Assembly (NCBI RefSeq): GCF_001053185.1
Contig: NZ_CSTD01000001.1
Coordinates: 494,761 to 558,760 of the forward strand
Direction of reading: 5' to 3'
From: Mycobacterium bohemicum DSM 44277
Lineage (GTDB): Bacteria; Actinomycetota; Actinomycetes; Mycobacteriales; Mycobacteriaceae
DNA: 64,000 bases
Part shown: in pieces, positions 16,794 through 25,391 of the stretch
Layout of the letters: each line of letters starts with the position of its first letter
How positions within the stretch are numbered: position 1 is the first letter of the stretch
Made by a program: the position numbers and the translations under genes
The notes under the pieces: model-generated
What the model was told of the DNA's origin: nothing
Databases searched by the model: none
The model's input: the letters and a program-made list of their open reading frames with translations, nothing else

Positions 16794-18815
16794 ATGCATG
16801 CCGAGACCGAGCACGTCATCGAACGACCCAGTGACCTCACCACCGCGTGGCTGACCGCGGCGGTGGGCGCCGGACCCGTCGCGGACTTCGCCGTGGAGCG
16901 CATCGGCACCGGCCAGATGAGCGAGTGCTACCGCGTCCGCCTCACCTACGCCGACGCCGGTGCGCCCGGGCCCGATTCGGTGGTGCTGAAGGTCGCCGCC
17001 ACCGATCCGGTGAGCCGCCAAACCGGCCTGGCCCTGGGCCTTTACGAGCGCGAGGTCAGCTTCTACCGGGACATCGCGCCGCGCCTGAGCGGGCCGATCG
17101 CGCCGTGCTACCACGCCGCGGTGGACACCGCGACGGGCGTGTTCGACATACTCCTGGGCGACGCGGGCCCGGCGCTCGTCGGCGACGAAATCGCCGGCGC
17201 CACAACCGAACAGGCCCGCCTCGGCGTCGTCGAACTGGGCCGCCTGCACGGCCCGCTGCTGGGCTCCCGGCTAGGAGAGGCCGCGCTGGCCGACGCGCCG
17301 TGGCTCAACCGCGAGTCACCGCTGAGCCAGGCGATTATCGCGCCGCTGTATGCCGGGTTCATCGACCGCTACGGCGACCAGATCGCGCCGGAGCACCGGG
17401 TGGTGTGCGAGCGCCTGGTGGCGGCGTTCGACGGCTACCAGGCCCAGGAATCGGCGCCGGATCGCGTCCGGGGTCTGGTGCACGGCGACTACCGGCTGGA
17501 CAACATGCTGTTCGGCACCGACGGCGCCGACCGGGCGCTCACCGTGGTGGACTGGCAGACCGTCTCCTGGGGCCCGGCGCTGACCGACCTGTCGTACTTC
17601 CTCGGCTGCGCGCTGGCGACGCCCGACCGCCGCGAGCACTACGACGCGCTGCTGCGCGCCTACCACGACGCTCTGGGGACCCATGGAGCCGACGCGCCCC
17701 TCACCGTCGACGAGGTCGCCGAAGGCGTAAGGCGGCAAAGCTTTTTCGGCGTGATGATGGCCATCGTGTCGTCCATGCTGGTCGAGCGCACCGAGCGCGG
17801 AGACCGGATGTTCATGACGATGCTGCAGCGGCACTGCGATCACGTGCTCGACACCGACGCGCTGGCGACGCTGCCCGCCCCGGTGGTCCCGGAGGCGCTG
17901 CGGCCGACGGCGGACGACGAACTTGCCCACCGGCCCAGCGCCGAGCCGCTGTGGAGCGAGAGCTGGTACGCCGACTTCGCCGACGTGGCACAGGGATTGG
18001 GCGGCTGGTTTCGCCTCGGCCTGGTCGCCAACCAGGACACCGCGTGGGTGCACGCGCTGCTGTGCGGCCCCGATATGCCGACCGTGGCCGTCGACGCCCA
18101 GGTCCCGCTGCCGGCCGACCCCTGGCTGGTGCGCGGCGACGACTTCGAGATCGGCCACTCCGCCGGCGCGCCGCTGCAGACCTACCGCGTCGACGTGCGC
18201 GCGCGGGCGCAGTCCTACCCGGACCCGTCGGCGCTGCTGCGGGGCGAGCCGGGCACCGAAGTCGACATGACGATGCATCTGGTGTGGACCACCGACGGCA
18301 CCCCGTACACGTACCGAGTGACGACGCGGTACGAAATCCCTTGCACCGTCTCGGGAACGGTCACCATCGGGGACACCCGCTACGACGTCGACTCCGTCCC
18401 GGGTCAGCGCGATCACTCATGGGGCGTGCGCGACTGGTGGAGCATGGACTGGATCTGGAGCGCGCTGCACCTCGACGACGGCACCCACCTGCACGGGGTG
18501 AACATCCGCATCCCCGGCACGCCGAGATTCAGCATCGGCTACGCGCAGGATGCCGACGGGAGCCTGATCGAGCTGACCACCGTAAACTCCCGGGAAACGT
18601 TCGCGCCCAACGGTTTACCGCTGAGCGCGGCGGTGGCGTTCGACGGGATCACCGCTGACGTCGAGGTGTGCGGACACGCCCCGGTGCGCCTGCTCTCGAA
18701 AGACGGACGGGTGAGCCAGTTTCCCCGCGCCTGGGCGACGGTGCGCACGGCCGACGGCCGGCGCGGCATCGGGTGGCTGGAGTGGAACCGCAACCTCGGC
18801 GAACACACGGGGTGA
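16794..18815 (+). CDS. Aminoglycoside-phosphotransferase-like kinase fused to a lipocalin-like DUF7064/DUF7065-type domain
   Basis: A 673-residue two-part protein. Residues 1-360 form an APH/ecdysteroid-kinase-like fold: the catalytic loop VHGDYRLDNMLF (around 230) has the conserved His, Asp and Asn, and VVDWQTVSWGP provides the metal-binding Asp. Residues about 385-673 look like the DUF7064/7065 (AttH/CrtC-like) beta-barrel type, with QRDHSWGVRDWW near 540. The gene overlaps the gluconokinase start by 4 bp, so the two are translationally coupled. The kinase probably phosphorylates a hydroxyl group of a small hydrophobic or steroid-like molecule, and the second domain may bind or convert the same molecule; both statements are inference from families. 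It is not a typical antibiotic resistance gene. Confidence 0.8.
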   Translation: MHAETEHVIERPSDLTTAWLTAAVGAGPVADFAVERIGTGQMSECYRVRLTYADAGAPGPDSVVLKVAATDPVSRQTGLALGLYEREVSFYRDIAPRLSGPIAPCYHAAVDTATGVFDILLGDAGPALVGDEIAGATTEQARLGVVELGRLHGPLLGSRLGEAALADAPWLNRESPLSQAIIAPLYAGFIDRYGDQIAPEHRVVCERLVAAFDGYQAQESAPDRVRGLVHGDYRLDNMLFGTDGADRALTVVDWQTVSWGPALTDLSYFLGCALATPDRREHYDALLRAYHDALGTHGADAPLTVDEVAEGVRRQSFFGVMMAIVSSMLVERTERGDRMFMTMLQRHCDHVLDTDALATLPAPVVPEALRPTADDELAHRPSAEPLWSESWYADFADVAQGLGGWFRLGLVANQDTAWVHALLCGPDMPTVAVDAQVPLPADPWLVRGDDFEIGHSAGAPLQTYRVDVRARAQSYPDPSALLRGEPGTEVDMTMHLVWTTDGTPYTYRVTTRYEIPCTVSGTVTIGDTRYDVDSVPGQRDHSWGVRDWWSMDWIWSALHLDDGTHLHGVNIRIPGTPRFSIGYAQDADGSLIELTTVNSRETFAPNGLPLSAAVAFDGITADVEVCGHAPVRLLSKDGRVSQFPRAWATVRTADGRRGIGWLEWNRNLGEHTG

Positions 18816-19333
18816 CGGCGCCGGGACTCTCCGGCCCCATCGTGGTGATGGGCGTGGCCGGATCGGGCAAGTCCACGGTGGGGATCGCGCTCGCGCGGCG
18901 GTTGGGGGTGCCGTTCCTCGACGCCGATGACCTGCACCCGCCGGCCAACATCGCCAAGATGGCGGCCGGCGAACCGCTCGACGACGAAGACCGGCAACCC
19001 TGGCTCGAGCGCGTGGGAGGGTGGCTGGCCGACCACCGCGACGGTGGTGTGGTCAGCTGTTCGGCGCTCAAGCGCGCCTACCGTGACAAACTGCGCGCGC
19101 ACTGCGCCTCGGCTCGGTTCCTGCACCTGAGCGGCTCGGCCGACGTCATCGCGCGGCGGCTGGCGATCAGGACCGCTCACTTCATGCCGGCGGCGCTGCT
19201 GCGATCCCAACTCGACGCCCTGGAACCCCTCGGCGCCGACGAAGCCGGCGTCGTCGTCGACATCGACCGGGGCGTCGACGCGATCGTCGAGGGTGTGCTC
19301 GCGGGATTACGTCACGGCACCCGCCGCGGCTGA
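18812..19333 (+). CDS. gntK: Gluconokinase
   Basis: A 173-residue P-loop kinase of the GntK type. Walker A is GVAGSGKST (residues 14-22). It is followed by FLDADDLHPPANIAKMAAGE, the gluconate-binding signature, and a SCSALKRAYRD segment. It converts gluconate to 6-phosphogluconate for the pentose-phosphate pathway. The start is the GTG at 18812, whose TGA overlap with the preceding stop makes a GTGA junction. The length is normal for the family. It probably forms an operon with the kinase-fusion gene before it. Confidence 0.92.
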   Translation: MTAPGLSGPIVVMGVAGSGKSTVGIALARRLGVPFLDADDLHPPANIAKMAAGEPLDDEDRQPWLERVGGWLADHRDGGVVSCSALKRAYRDKLRAHCASARFLHLSGSADVIARRLAIRTAHFMPAALLRSQLDALEPLGADEAGVVVDIDRGVDAIVEGVLAGLRHGTRRG

Positions 19334-19816
19334 CTACACGCCGAGCTTGCGGCGGCCCGTGTGGAGCTGGTCCTCGAGCCGGTCACGGGCGGTGTCGGCG
19401 AGGTCCTCGCCGCGCGCCCTGGCCTGCTTGGCCAGCTTCTCGCTGCGCTTGCGCGCCTGCTTGGCCAGCTTCTCGCTGCGCTTGCGCGCCTGCTTGGCCA
19501 GCTTCTCGCTGCGCTTGCGGGCCTTCTTGGCCAGCGGTGCCGCCCGGTCGGCGGCCTCGTCGGCGAGTTCCTCGCCCCGCTTGCGCGCCTTGAGGGCCAG
19601 ATAGGCCGCGCGGTCGGCGGCCTCGTCGGCGAGTTCCTCGCCGCGCTTGCGCGCCTTCTTGGCCAGGGGCTTGCCCCGCTCGGCGGCGGTGCTGGCCAGT
19701 TCGCGGCCGCGTTCCAGGGCCGCCTCGGCGTAGGGCGCGCCCCGTTCGGCGGCGGTGCTGGCCAGTTCGCGTCCGCGTTCGAGGGCCGCCTCGGCGTCGA
19801 GCTGGTCGGGGCAACC
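19334..19816 (-). pseudogene. Lys/Arg/Ala-rich repeat protein, 5' end missing
   Basis: On the minus strand the frame that stops at 19334-19336 reads a clear repetitive protein: two copies of AALERGRELASTAAERG, then KKARKRGEELADEAADRAA twice, then three copies of KQARKRSEKLA, ending DTARDRLEDQLHTGRRKLGV. Heptad- and 11-residue periodicity suggests a long basic/acidic amphipathic helix. The frame stays open to 19873, but between the repeats and that upstream stop no ATG, GTG or TTG exists. The region upstream is the start of the oppositely oriented gene at 19819. The gene therefore lacks its 5' end or its start lies across an undetected frame break. Function unknown. Confidence 0.6.
19425..19523. 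repeat. Three tandem copies of a 33-bp unit
   Basis: The 33-bp unit beginning TGCTTGGCCAGCTTCTCG starts at 19425, 19458 and 19491; the last copy has one mismatch. Each copy encodes 11 residues of the repeat protein on the minus strand. A multiple-of-three unit inside a coding repeat is expected to vary in copy number between strains. Confidence 0.9.
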
Positions 19817-19818
19817 TG

Positions 19819-20613
19819 ATGGTGGCCTCGCGCGCGGACCTGATCGACGCGGTGGAACGCTCGCCGCAGGCGTTCAGCGTGCACGACCGCGACGGCTGGG
19901 TGGGCGCCTTCACCCCCGACGCCCGCATCGAGGACCCGGTGGGCTCACGCCCGCACGTCGGGCACGCGGAGATCTACCGCTTCTACGACACCTTCGTCGG
20001 GCCGCGCGACATCGCTTTCCATCGCGATCTCGACATCGTCTCCGGCACGACCGTGGTGCGCGACCTCGAGCTGGAGGTCGCGATGGGCGCGGCGGTGACC
20101 ATGCACATTCCCGCGTTTCTGCGGTATGACCTGCGGGAGCACGACGGCCAGTGGCAGATCGCCGAGCTGCGGGCCTACTGGGAACTGCCGGCGATGGTGG
20201 TGCAGTTCCTGCGGACCGGGCCGCGCGCCGCAACGCCCGCCCTGCGGCTGTCGCGGGGGCTGCTGACCAACCAGAAAGTGCGGGGAACCGCGGGGTTCAT
20301 GGCGGGCTTTCGGCGGGTGGGCACGCGGCACAAGAAGCTGGTCGAGGTGTTGCTCGGCGGGGCGGCCGACGGCGACGCGGCCGCGGTTCGCGGAGTCTTA
20401 TCCCCTGGTGCGGCAACGACTTTGGGCGACGACGAGCCGCTCGACGTCGCCGATTTCGTCGAGCGGGTCCGCGGGGCTCACCCGCTCAAGACGATCGGCG
20501 CGGGTTTCACTGTGGTCACCTCGCTCGGCACCCGTGACGGGCGCGGCGTGCTGTTCGCCGACGTGGACCGGCGGGGTCGGGCGGTCGACCGGATCCGCTA
20601 CTTTCCGGCGTGA
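19819..20613 (+). CDS. SnoaL-like (NTF2-fold) protein
   Basis: A 264-residue protein whose N-terminal half has the SnoaL/ketosteroid-isomerase-like pattern (AVERSPQAFSVHDRDGWVGA, then GHAEIYRFYDTF). The C-terminal half (from about 175) looks like a second NTF2-type unit (GDDEPLDVADFVERV). Its start codon is preceded by GGGG. Members bind or isomerise small hydrophobic molecules. No catalytic assignment is possible here. It stands alone between a broken repeat gene and a convergent DoxX-like gene. Confidence 0.75.
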   Translation: MVASRADLIDAVERSPQAFSVHDRDGWVGAFTPDARIEDPVGSRPHVGHAEIYRFYDTFVGPRDIAFHRDLDIVSGTTVVRDLELEVAMGAAVTMHIPAFLRYDLREHDGQWQIAELRAYWELPAMVVQFLRTGPRAATPALRLSRGLLTNQKVRGTAGFMAGFRRVGTRHKKLVEVLLGGAADGDAAAVRGVLSPGAATTLGDDEPLDVADFVERVRGAHPLKTIGAGFTVVTSLGTRDGRGVLFADVDRRGRAVDRIRYFPA

Positions 20614-20626
20614 TCGTCGTGATCGT

Positions 20627-20977
20627 TCAGTGCGCCATCATCAGCGCCAGCGTCGTCGCGGACATGCCGAGATAGGCGCCCGGGAACGCGATGTTGTACA
20701 AGACCCGGGCCCGTAGGTGCGTGACGACGGCGCCGACGAAGAACAGGACCAAGCCGGCGGCGGCCGCGATCCCCAGGCTCCGCAGGCCCAGCAGCCCGGC
20801 CGCCAGCCCCAGGGCGCCGGCGAGCTTGAGCGCCGCAAGCACCGGGAGCCAGGAGCGCGGCACCCCCACCTCCGCCGAGTTCGCCAGCACGAATCCCGCG
20901 GGGACGAGGTCGGCGACGGCGATCGCCCCGGTGATCAAGGCGGTCGCCAGCGTGACGACGACGTACGCGGTGTTCAT
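20627..20977 (-). CDS. DoxX-like small membrane protein
   Basis: A 116-residue hydrophobic protein with four predicted membrane segments (residues about 4-22, 43-62, 66-84 and 96-113), typical of the DoxX-like family of small inner-membrane proteins linked to redox stress. The start is the ATG at 20977 (MNTAYVVVTLATALITG). It has no Shine-Dalgarno sequence of its own. Instead, the ATG overlaps the TGA of a short upstream reading frame that does have one, so translation is probably coupled to that leader. Function unknown. Confidence 0.8.
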   Translation of the reverse strand: MNTAYVVVTLATALITGAIAVADLVPAGFVLANSAEVGVPRSWLPVLAALKLAGALGLAAGLLGLRSLGIAAAAGLVLFFVGAVVTHLRARVLYNIAFPGAYLGMSATTLALMMAH

Positions 20978-21075
20978 GCCGGTCGATTCGCCGAATGAGC
21001 TGTCGGGCAGCTGTTTCCGCGGCGGCGAGCCGAATGGCAGCACGCCTGTGCGCGGCGCACAATCGATGGCGTCAT
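20974..21075 (-). CDS. Candidate 33-residue leader peptide coupled to the DoxX-like gene
   Basis: An ATG at 21075 follows a perfect AAAGGAG with a 9-nt spacer. It opens a 33-codon frame (MTPSIVRRAQACCHSARRRG...) that ends in TGA overlapping the next gene's ATG (ATGA). It contains a CysCys pair and a third Cys. The excellent ribosome-binding site belongs to this short frame, not to the DoxX gene, which argues that it is translated and serves as a leader or attenuator. No homology is recognised. Confidence 0.5.
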   Translation of the reverse strand: MTPSIVRRAQACCHSARRRGNSCPTAHSANRPA

Positions 21076-21149
21076 GGCTGTGATCTCCTTTGCGGTAGCG
21101 GGTCGGTGCGCTCATCCTCTTGACGAGCCGGGCGCGGGAAACGTGACGC

Positions 21150-22493
21150 GTGGGCGCGATCGGCAAAACCATGCTCGATAAGCCGCTCGGGCGGCGCAGC
21201 CTGCTGCGGGGCGCCGGCGCGCTGACCGTGGCGGCGTGCGCGCCGTGGACCAGCGGCTGCGCACCCGACGACGACGCGCTCACCTTCTTCTTCGCCGCCA
21301 ACCCCGAGGAGCGCGACGCCAGGCTGCGCATCGTCGACGAATTTCAGCGCCGCCATCCCGAGATCAAAGTGCGGCCGGTGCTGTCCGGCCCCGGTGTGAT
21401 GCAGCAGCTGTCGACGTTCTGTGCCGGCGGCAAATGCCCGGACGTCCTGATGGCATGGGACCTGACCTATGCCGAACTCGCCGACCGGGGCGTCCTGCTG
21501 GACCTCAACACCATGCTGGCCCAGGACCGGGCGTTCGCCGCCGAGCTGAAGTCCGACAGCATCGGCGAGTTGTATGAGACGTTCTCCTACAACGGCGGCC
21601 AGTACGCGCTGCCCGAACAGTGGTCGGGAAACTACCTCTTCTACAACAAGCGACTTTTCGCCGACGCGGGTGTCGCGCCCCCGCCCGGCACCTGGGACAA
21701 GCCCTGGAGTTTCGGGGAGTTCCTCGACGCCGCCCGGTCCCTCACCAAGCGGAACCCGTCGGGGCGCGTCGGCCAGTGGGGCTTCGTCAACACGTTTCTG
21801 TCCTACTACTCGGCCGGGCTGTTCGCGATGAACAACGGGGTGCCCTGGTCTGACCCGCGGCGAAATCCCAGTCACCTCAACTTCGACAACGACGCCTTCA
21901 TCGAGGCGGTGCAGTTCTACGCCGACCTCACCAACCGGTACCGGGTGGCGCCCAACGGCTCCGAGCAACAGTCCATGTCCACCACCGACCTGTTCTCGGT
22001 CGGCAAGGCCGCGATCGCGCTGGGCGGCCACTGGCGATACCAGACCTTCATCCGCGCCGACGCCCTCGACTTCGACGTCGCGCCGCTGCCGGTCGGCCCT
22101 CGGCGAGCGGGCCGGCCCGCCTGCTCGAACATCGGTGCCACGGGCCTGGCCGTCGCCGCGAGCAGCCGCCACCGGGAAAAGGCATGGGAGTTCGTGAAGT
22201 TCGCCACGGGGCCGGTCGGCCAGGCCCTCGTCGGCGAATCCAGCCTCTTCGTGCCGGTCCTGCGGTCCGCCCTCGCGTCGCCCGGATTCGCCAAGGCGCA
22301 CGGCAGCATCGGCAATCTCGCCGTCCTCACCGAAGGGCCGGCCCACTCCGAGGGCCTCCCGATCACGCCGGCGTGGGAGAAGGTCAACGCCCTGATGGAC
22401 CGCAACATGGGACCCGTGCTGCGCGGAAAACGCCCCGCGACGTCGCTGACCGGGTTGGCGCACGCCGTCGACGAAGTGCTGAGAAGCCCATGA
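21150..22493 (+). CDS. Carbohydrate ABC transporter substrate-binding lipoprotein (Rv2041c-like)
   Basis: A 447-residue family 1 solute-binding protein. The N terminus has a twin-arginine-like GRRSLLRG followed by a hydrophobic stretch and two possible lipobox cysteines, Cys30 (TVAAC) and Cys37 (TSGC); the first fits the lipobox better. The mature part has sugar-binding features (PEQWSGNYLFYNKRLF; WSFGEFLDAARSLTK). It starts at GTG 21150, or possibly the ATG at 21171, which would still include the signal. Its stop overlaps the first permease ATG by 4 bp. It is the first gene of a four-gene importer. The sugar is unknown. Order and strand correspond to Rv2041c-Rv2038c in M. tuberculosis, from memory. 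Confidence 0.88.
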   Translation: MGAIGKTMLDKPLGRRSLLRGAGALTVAACAPWTSGCAPDDDALTFFFAANPEERDARLRIVDEFQRRHPEIKVRPVLSGPGVMQQLSTFCAGGKCPDVLMAWDLTYAELADRGVLLDLNTMLAQDRAFAAELKSDSIGELYETFSYNGGQYALPEQWSGNYLFYNKRLFADAGVAPPPGTWDKPWSFGEFLDAARSLTKRNPSGRVGQWGFVNTFLSYYSAGLFAMNNGVPWSDPRRNPSHLNFDNDAFIEAVQFYADLTNRYRVAPNGSEQQSMSTTDLFSVGKAAIALGGHWRYQTFIRADALDFDVAPLPVGPRRAGRPACSNIGATGLAVAASSRHREKAWEFVKFATGPVGQALVGESSLFVPVLRSALASPGFAKAHGSIGNLAVLTEGPAHSEGLPITPAWEKVNALMDRNMGPVLRGKRPATSLTGLAHAVDEVLRSP

Positions 22494-23428
22494 CATCGGT
22501 TGACGTCGCCGCGGCCAGCCGGGTCGATACCGGCCTGGAGCGCCGGCGTGCGCGCGCGGGTCGCTTGTTCGTCGCGCCGAACCTGTCGGCGGTGCTGGTC
22601 TTCATGATGTTCCCGCTTGGCTTCTCGCTGTTCATGAGCTTCCAGACCTGGGACGTGTTCCGGCCGCCGAAATACGTGGGACTAAGGAACTTCGAGGACC
22701 TCCTCACCGCCGACCCGCTGTTCGTCATCGCGATCCGCAACACCGCCATCTACACCCTGGGGACGGTGGTCCCGACGGTGTTGATCAGCCTCGTCGTCGC
22801 CGGAATGCTGAACCGAAAGATCAAGGGAATCGGCGTTTTTCGAACCATTGTGTTCCTGCCGCTGGCCATCTCCTCGGTGGTGATGGCCGTCGTCTGGCAG
22901 TTCGTCTTCAACACCGACAACGGGCTGCTGAACATCATGCTCGGCTGGGTGGGAATCGGCCCGGTGCCGTGGCTCATCGAGCCGAAGTGGGCCATGGCGT
23001 CGCTGTGCCTGGTCAGCGTGTGGCGCAGCGTCCCGTTCGCCACCGTGGTGCTGCTGGCCGCGATGCAAGGGGTCCCCGAGACCCTCTACGAGGCGGCGCG
23101 CATCGACGGGGCCGGCGAGGTGCGGCAGTTCGCCTCGATCACGGTGCCGTTGATCCGCGGCGCGATCTCGTTCGTGGTCGTCATCTCCGTCATCCACGCC
23201 TTCCAGGCCTTCGACCTGGTGTACGTGCTCAACGGCCCCAACGGCGGCCCGGAGAGCGCCACCTACGTCCTGGGCATCATGCTGTTCCAGCACGCTTTCT
23301 CGTTCCTGGAATTCGGCTACGCGTCCGCGTTGGCGTGGGTGATGTTCGCCTTCTTGCTGGTGCTGACCGTGGTCCAGTTGCGGTTGACGCACCGCCGTTC
23401 TTGGGAGACTTCTCGTGGGCTTAAGTGA
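22490..23428 (+). CDS. Carbohydrate ABC transporter permease 1
   Basis: A 312-residue MalF/UgpA-type permease with six hydrophobic segments (about residues 31-55, 90-112, 125-147, 175-195, 227-250 and 280-302). The cytoplasmic EAA loop is seen as EAARIDGAGEVRQFASITVPL, which docks with the ATPase. The ATG at 22490 overlaps the stop of the binding-protein gene (ATGA). Its own 3' end overlaps the second permease by 14 bp. It forms the membrane channel with the next gene product. Confidence 0.9.
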   Translation: MTSVDVAAASRVDTGLERRRARAGRLFVAPNLSAVLVFMMFPLGFSLFMSFQTWDVFRPPKYVGLRNFEDLLTADPLFVIAIRNTAIYTLGTVVPTVLISLVVAGMLNRKIKGIGVFRTIVFLPLAISSVVMAVVWQFVFNTDNGLLNIMLGWVGIGPVPWLIEPKWAMASLCLVSVWRSVPFATVVLLAAMQGVPETLYEAARIDGAGEVRQFASITVPLIRGAISFVVVISVIHAFQAFDLVYVLNGPNGGPESATYVLGIMLFQHAFSFLEFGYASALAWVMFAFLLVLTVVQLRLTHRRSWETSRGLK

Positions 23429-24257
23429 GCGGGTGTTCAGGCGCAAGGTCTTTCGCGCCGTTCTTCTCTACGCGGCGCTGATCACCGTCGCCTGGATCTG
23501 GCTGTTCCCGATCGCCTGGGCGGTCTCGGGATCGCTGAAGGGCGAGGGCGAGATCAGCGAGCCCAGGCTGCTGCCGGCCCGCCCCCGCTGGTCGAACTAC
23601 ACCGACGTCTTCGCGCTGATGCCGTTCTGGCGGATGTTCTTCAACACCGTGCTCTACGCCGGGTGCGTCACGGCCGGGCAGGTGTTCTTCTGCTCACTGG
23701 CCGGATACGCGTTCGCGCGATTGCATTTTCGCGGCCGCGACGCGCTCTTCGTGCTGTACCTGGGCACGCTCATGGTGCCGTTGACGGTGACGGTGATCCC
23801 GCAGTTCATTCTCATGCGCACGGTGGGCTGGGTCGACACTCCGTGGGCGATGATCGTTCCCGGGCTCTTCGGCAGCGCGTTCGGCACCTACCTCATGCGA
23901 CAGTTCTTCCGGACGCTCCCGACCGACCTCGAGGAGGCGGCGATCCTCGACGGCTGCTCGCCGTGGCAGATCTACTGGCGGATCCTGTTGCCGCATGCCC
24001 GGCCGGCGGTCATGGTCCTCGCAGTGCTCACGTGGGTCAACGTCTGGAACGACTTCCTGTGGCCGCTGCTGATGATCCAGCGCAACAGCCTGGCGACCCT
24101 GACGCTCGGACTGGTCCGGCTGCGCGGCGAATACGTCGCGAGGTGGCCGATCATCATGGCGACCTCGATGCTGATCATGGTGCCGCTGGTCGTCATTTAC
24201 GCGATCGCGCAGCGCTCGTTCGTCCGCGGCATCGCCGTCACCGGGCTCGGCGGATAG
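23415..24257 (+). CDS. Carbohydrate ABC transporter permease 2
   Basis: A 280-residue MalG/UgpE-type permease with six membrane segments. Its EAA loop, EEAAILDGCSPWQIYWRILLP, lies at about residues 173-193. The GTG start at 23415 lies within the previous gene, giving a 14-bp overlap and coupled translation. The ATPase gene begins two bases after its stop. It pairs with the first permease in the importer. Confidence 0.9.
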   Translation: MGLSERVFRRKVFRAVLLYAALITVAWIWLFPIAWAVSGSLKGEGEISEPRLLPARPRWSNYTDVFALMPFWRMFFNTVLYAGCVTAGQVFFCSLAGYAFARLHFRGRDALFVLYLGTLMVPLTVTVIPQFILMRTVGWVDTPWAMIVPGLFGSAFGTYLMRQFFRTLPTDLEEAAILDGCSPWQIYWRILLPHARPAVMVLAVLTWVNVWNDFLWPLLMIQRNSLATLTLGLVRLRGEYVARWPIIMATSMLIMVPLVVIYAIAQRSFVRGIAVTGLGG

Positions 24258-24259
24258 CC

Positions 24260-25330
24260 ATGGCTTCGGTGAGCTTCGAGCAAGCGACGCGGCGCTACCC
24301 GGGGGCGGACCGGCCGGCGCTCGACGGCCTGGACCTCGCGGTCTCAGACGGCGAGTTCGTGGTCCTGGTCGGGCCGTCCGGATGCGGCAAGACGACGTCG
24401 CTGCGGATGGTGGCCGGCCTGGAGACGGTGGACTCCGGACGGATCCGCATCGGCGATCGCGACGTCACCGACGTCGACCCCAAGGACCGCGACGTCGCCA
24501 TGGTCTTCCAGAATTACGCGCTGTACCCGCACATGACGGTCGCGCAGAACATGGGCTTCGCGCTGAAGATCGCCAAAATGCCGAAGGCCGACATCCGCGA
24601 TCGGGTGCTGGACGCGGCGAAACTGCTCGATCTGCAGCCGTATTTGGACCGCAAGCCCAAGGACCTCTCCGGCGGGCAACGCCAGCGGGTGGCCATGGGA
24701 CGCGCGATCGTGCGTCGCCCGCAGGTGTTTTTGATGGACGAGCCCCTGTCCAACCTCGACGCCAAGCTGCGGGTGCAGACGCGCAACCAGATCGCCGCCC
24801 TGCAGCGGCGCCTCGAGACCACCACCGTCTACGTCACCCACGACCAGGTCGAGGCGATGACCATGGGCGATCGCGTCGCCGTGCTTTGCGACGGGGTGCT
24901 GCAGCAGTTCGCGCCGCCGCGCGAGCTCTACCGAAACCCGGGCAACGTGTTCGTCGCCGGATTCATCGGGTCGCCGGCGATGAACCTGTTCACCCTGCCG
25001 ATCGCCGATTCCGCCGTGTCGCTGGGCAGTTGGTCCATCCCGCTGCCGCGCGAGGTCGCCGGGTCGGGTGCCGAGGTCGTCGTCGGCGTCCGCCCCGAGC
25101 ACTTCGAGCTGGGCGAGCGCGGCGTGGAGATGGAGGTGGACGTCGTCGAGGAGCTGGGCGCCGACGCCTACCTGTACGGCCGAATCACGGACTCGGGCAA
25201 GGTGATCGAGACGCCCGTCGTCGCGCGCGCCGACGGGCGTCACCCGCCGCAGAAGGGCAGCCGCGTGTGGTTGCACCCGGAGCCAGGCCATGTGCACTTC
25301 TTCGGCGCGGACGGGCGCCGGATCTCATGA
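24260..25330 (+). CDS. Carbohydrate ABC transporter ATP-binding protein (UgpC/MalK type)
   Basis: A 356-residue ATPase. Walker A is GPSGCGKTT, the Q-loop is FQNYALYPHMT, the ABC signature is LSGGQRQRVA, Walker B is VFLMDEPLSNLDAKLR, and the switch histidine is in THDQVEAM. The C-terminal third is the TOBE/OB-fold regulatory part usual in sugar importers (GVRPEHFELGERG). The ATG is at 24260, two bases after the permease stop. It energises the importer encoded by the three genes before it. MalK-type ATPases are sometimes shared between importers, so it may serve others too. Confidence 0.93.
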   Translation: MASVSFEQATRRYPGADRPALDGLDLAVSDGEFVVLVGPSGCGKTTSLRMVAGLETVDSGRIRIGDRDVTDVDPKDRDVAMVFQNYALYPHMTVAQNMGFALKIAKMPKADIRDRVLDAAKLLDLQPYLDRKPKDLSGGQRQRVAMGRAIVRRPQVFLMDEPLSNLDAKLRVQTRNQIAALQRRLETTTVYVTHDQVEAMTMGDRVAVLCDGVLQQFAPPRELYRNPGNVFVAGFIGSPAMNLFTLPIADSAVSLGSWSIPLPREVAGSGAEVVVGVRPEHFELGERGVEMEVDVVEELGADAYLYGRITDSGKVIETPVVARADGRHPPQKGSRVWLHPEPGHVHFFGADGRRIS

Positions 25331-25391
25331 GCATTCAAGGCCGGCCGGTGCATCGGGGCGCGCCGCGCACCCGCCCGGCGGTGATCCGGCT

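Noticed and set aside
16794..18815. Aminoglycoside resistance gene
   Set aside because: Only the general kinase fold is shared; the fusion partner and context do not fit a resistance enzyme.
19425..19523. Possible CRISPR-like array
   Set aside because: The 33-bp units are directly adjacent with no spacers and encode protein repeats.
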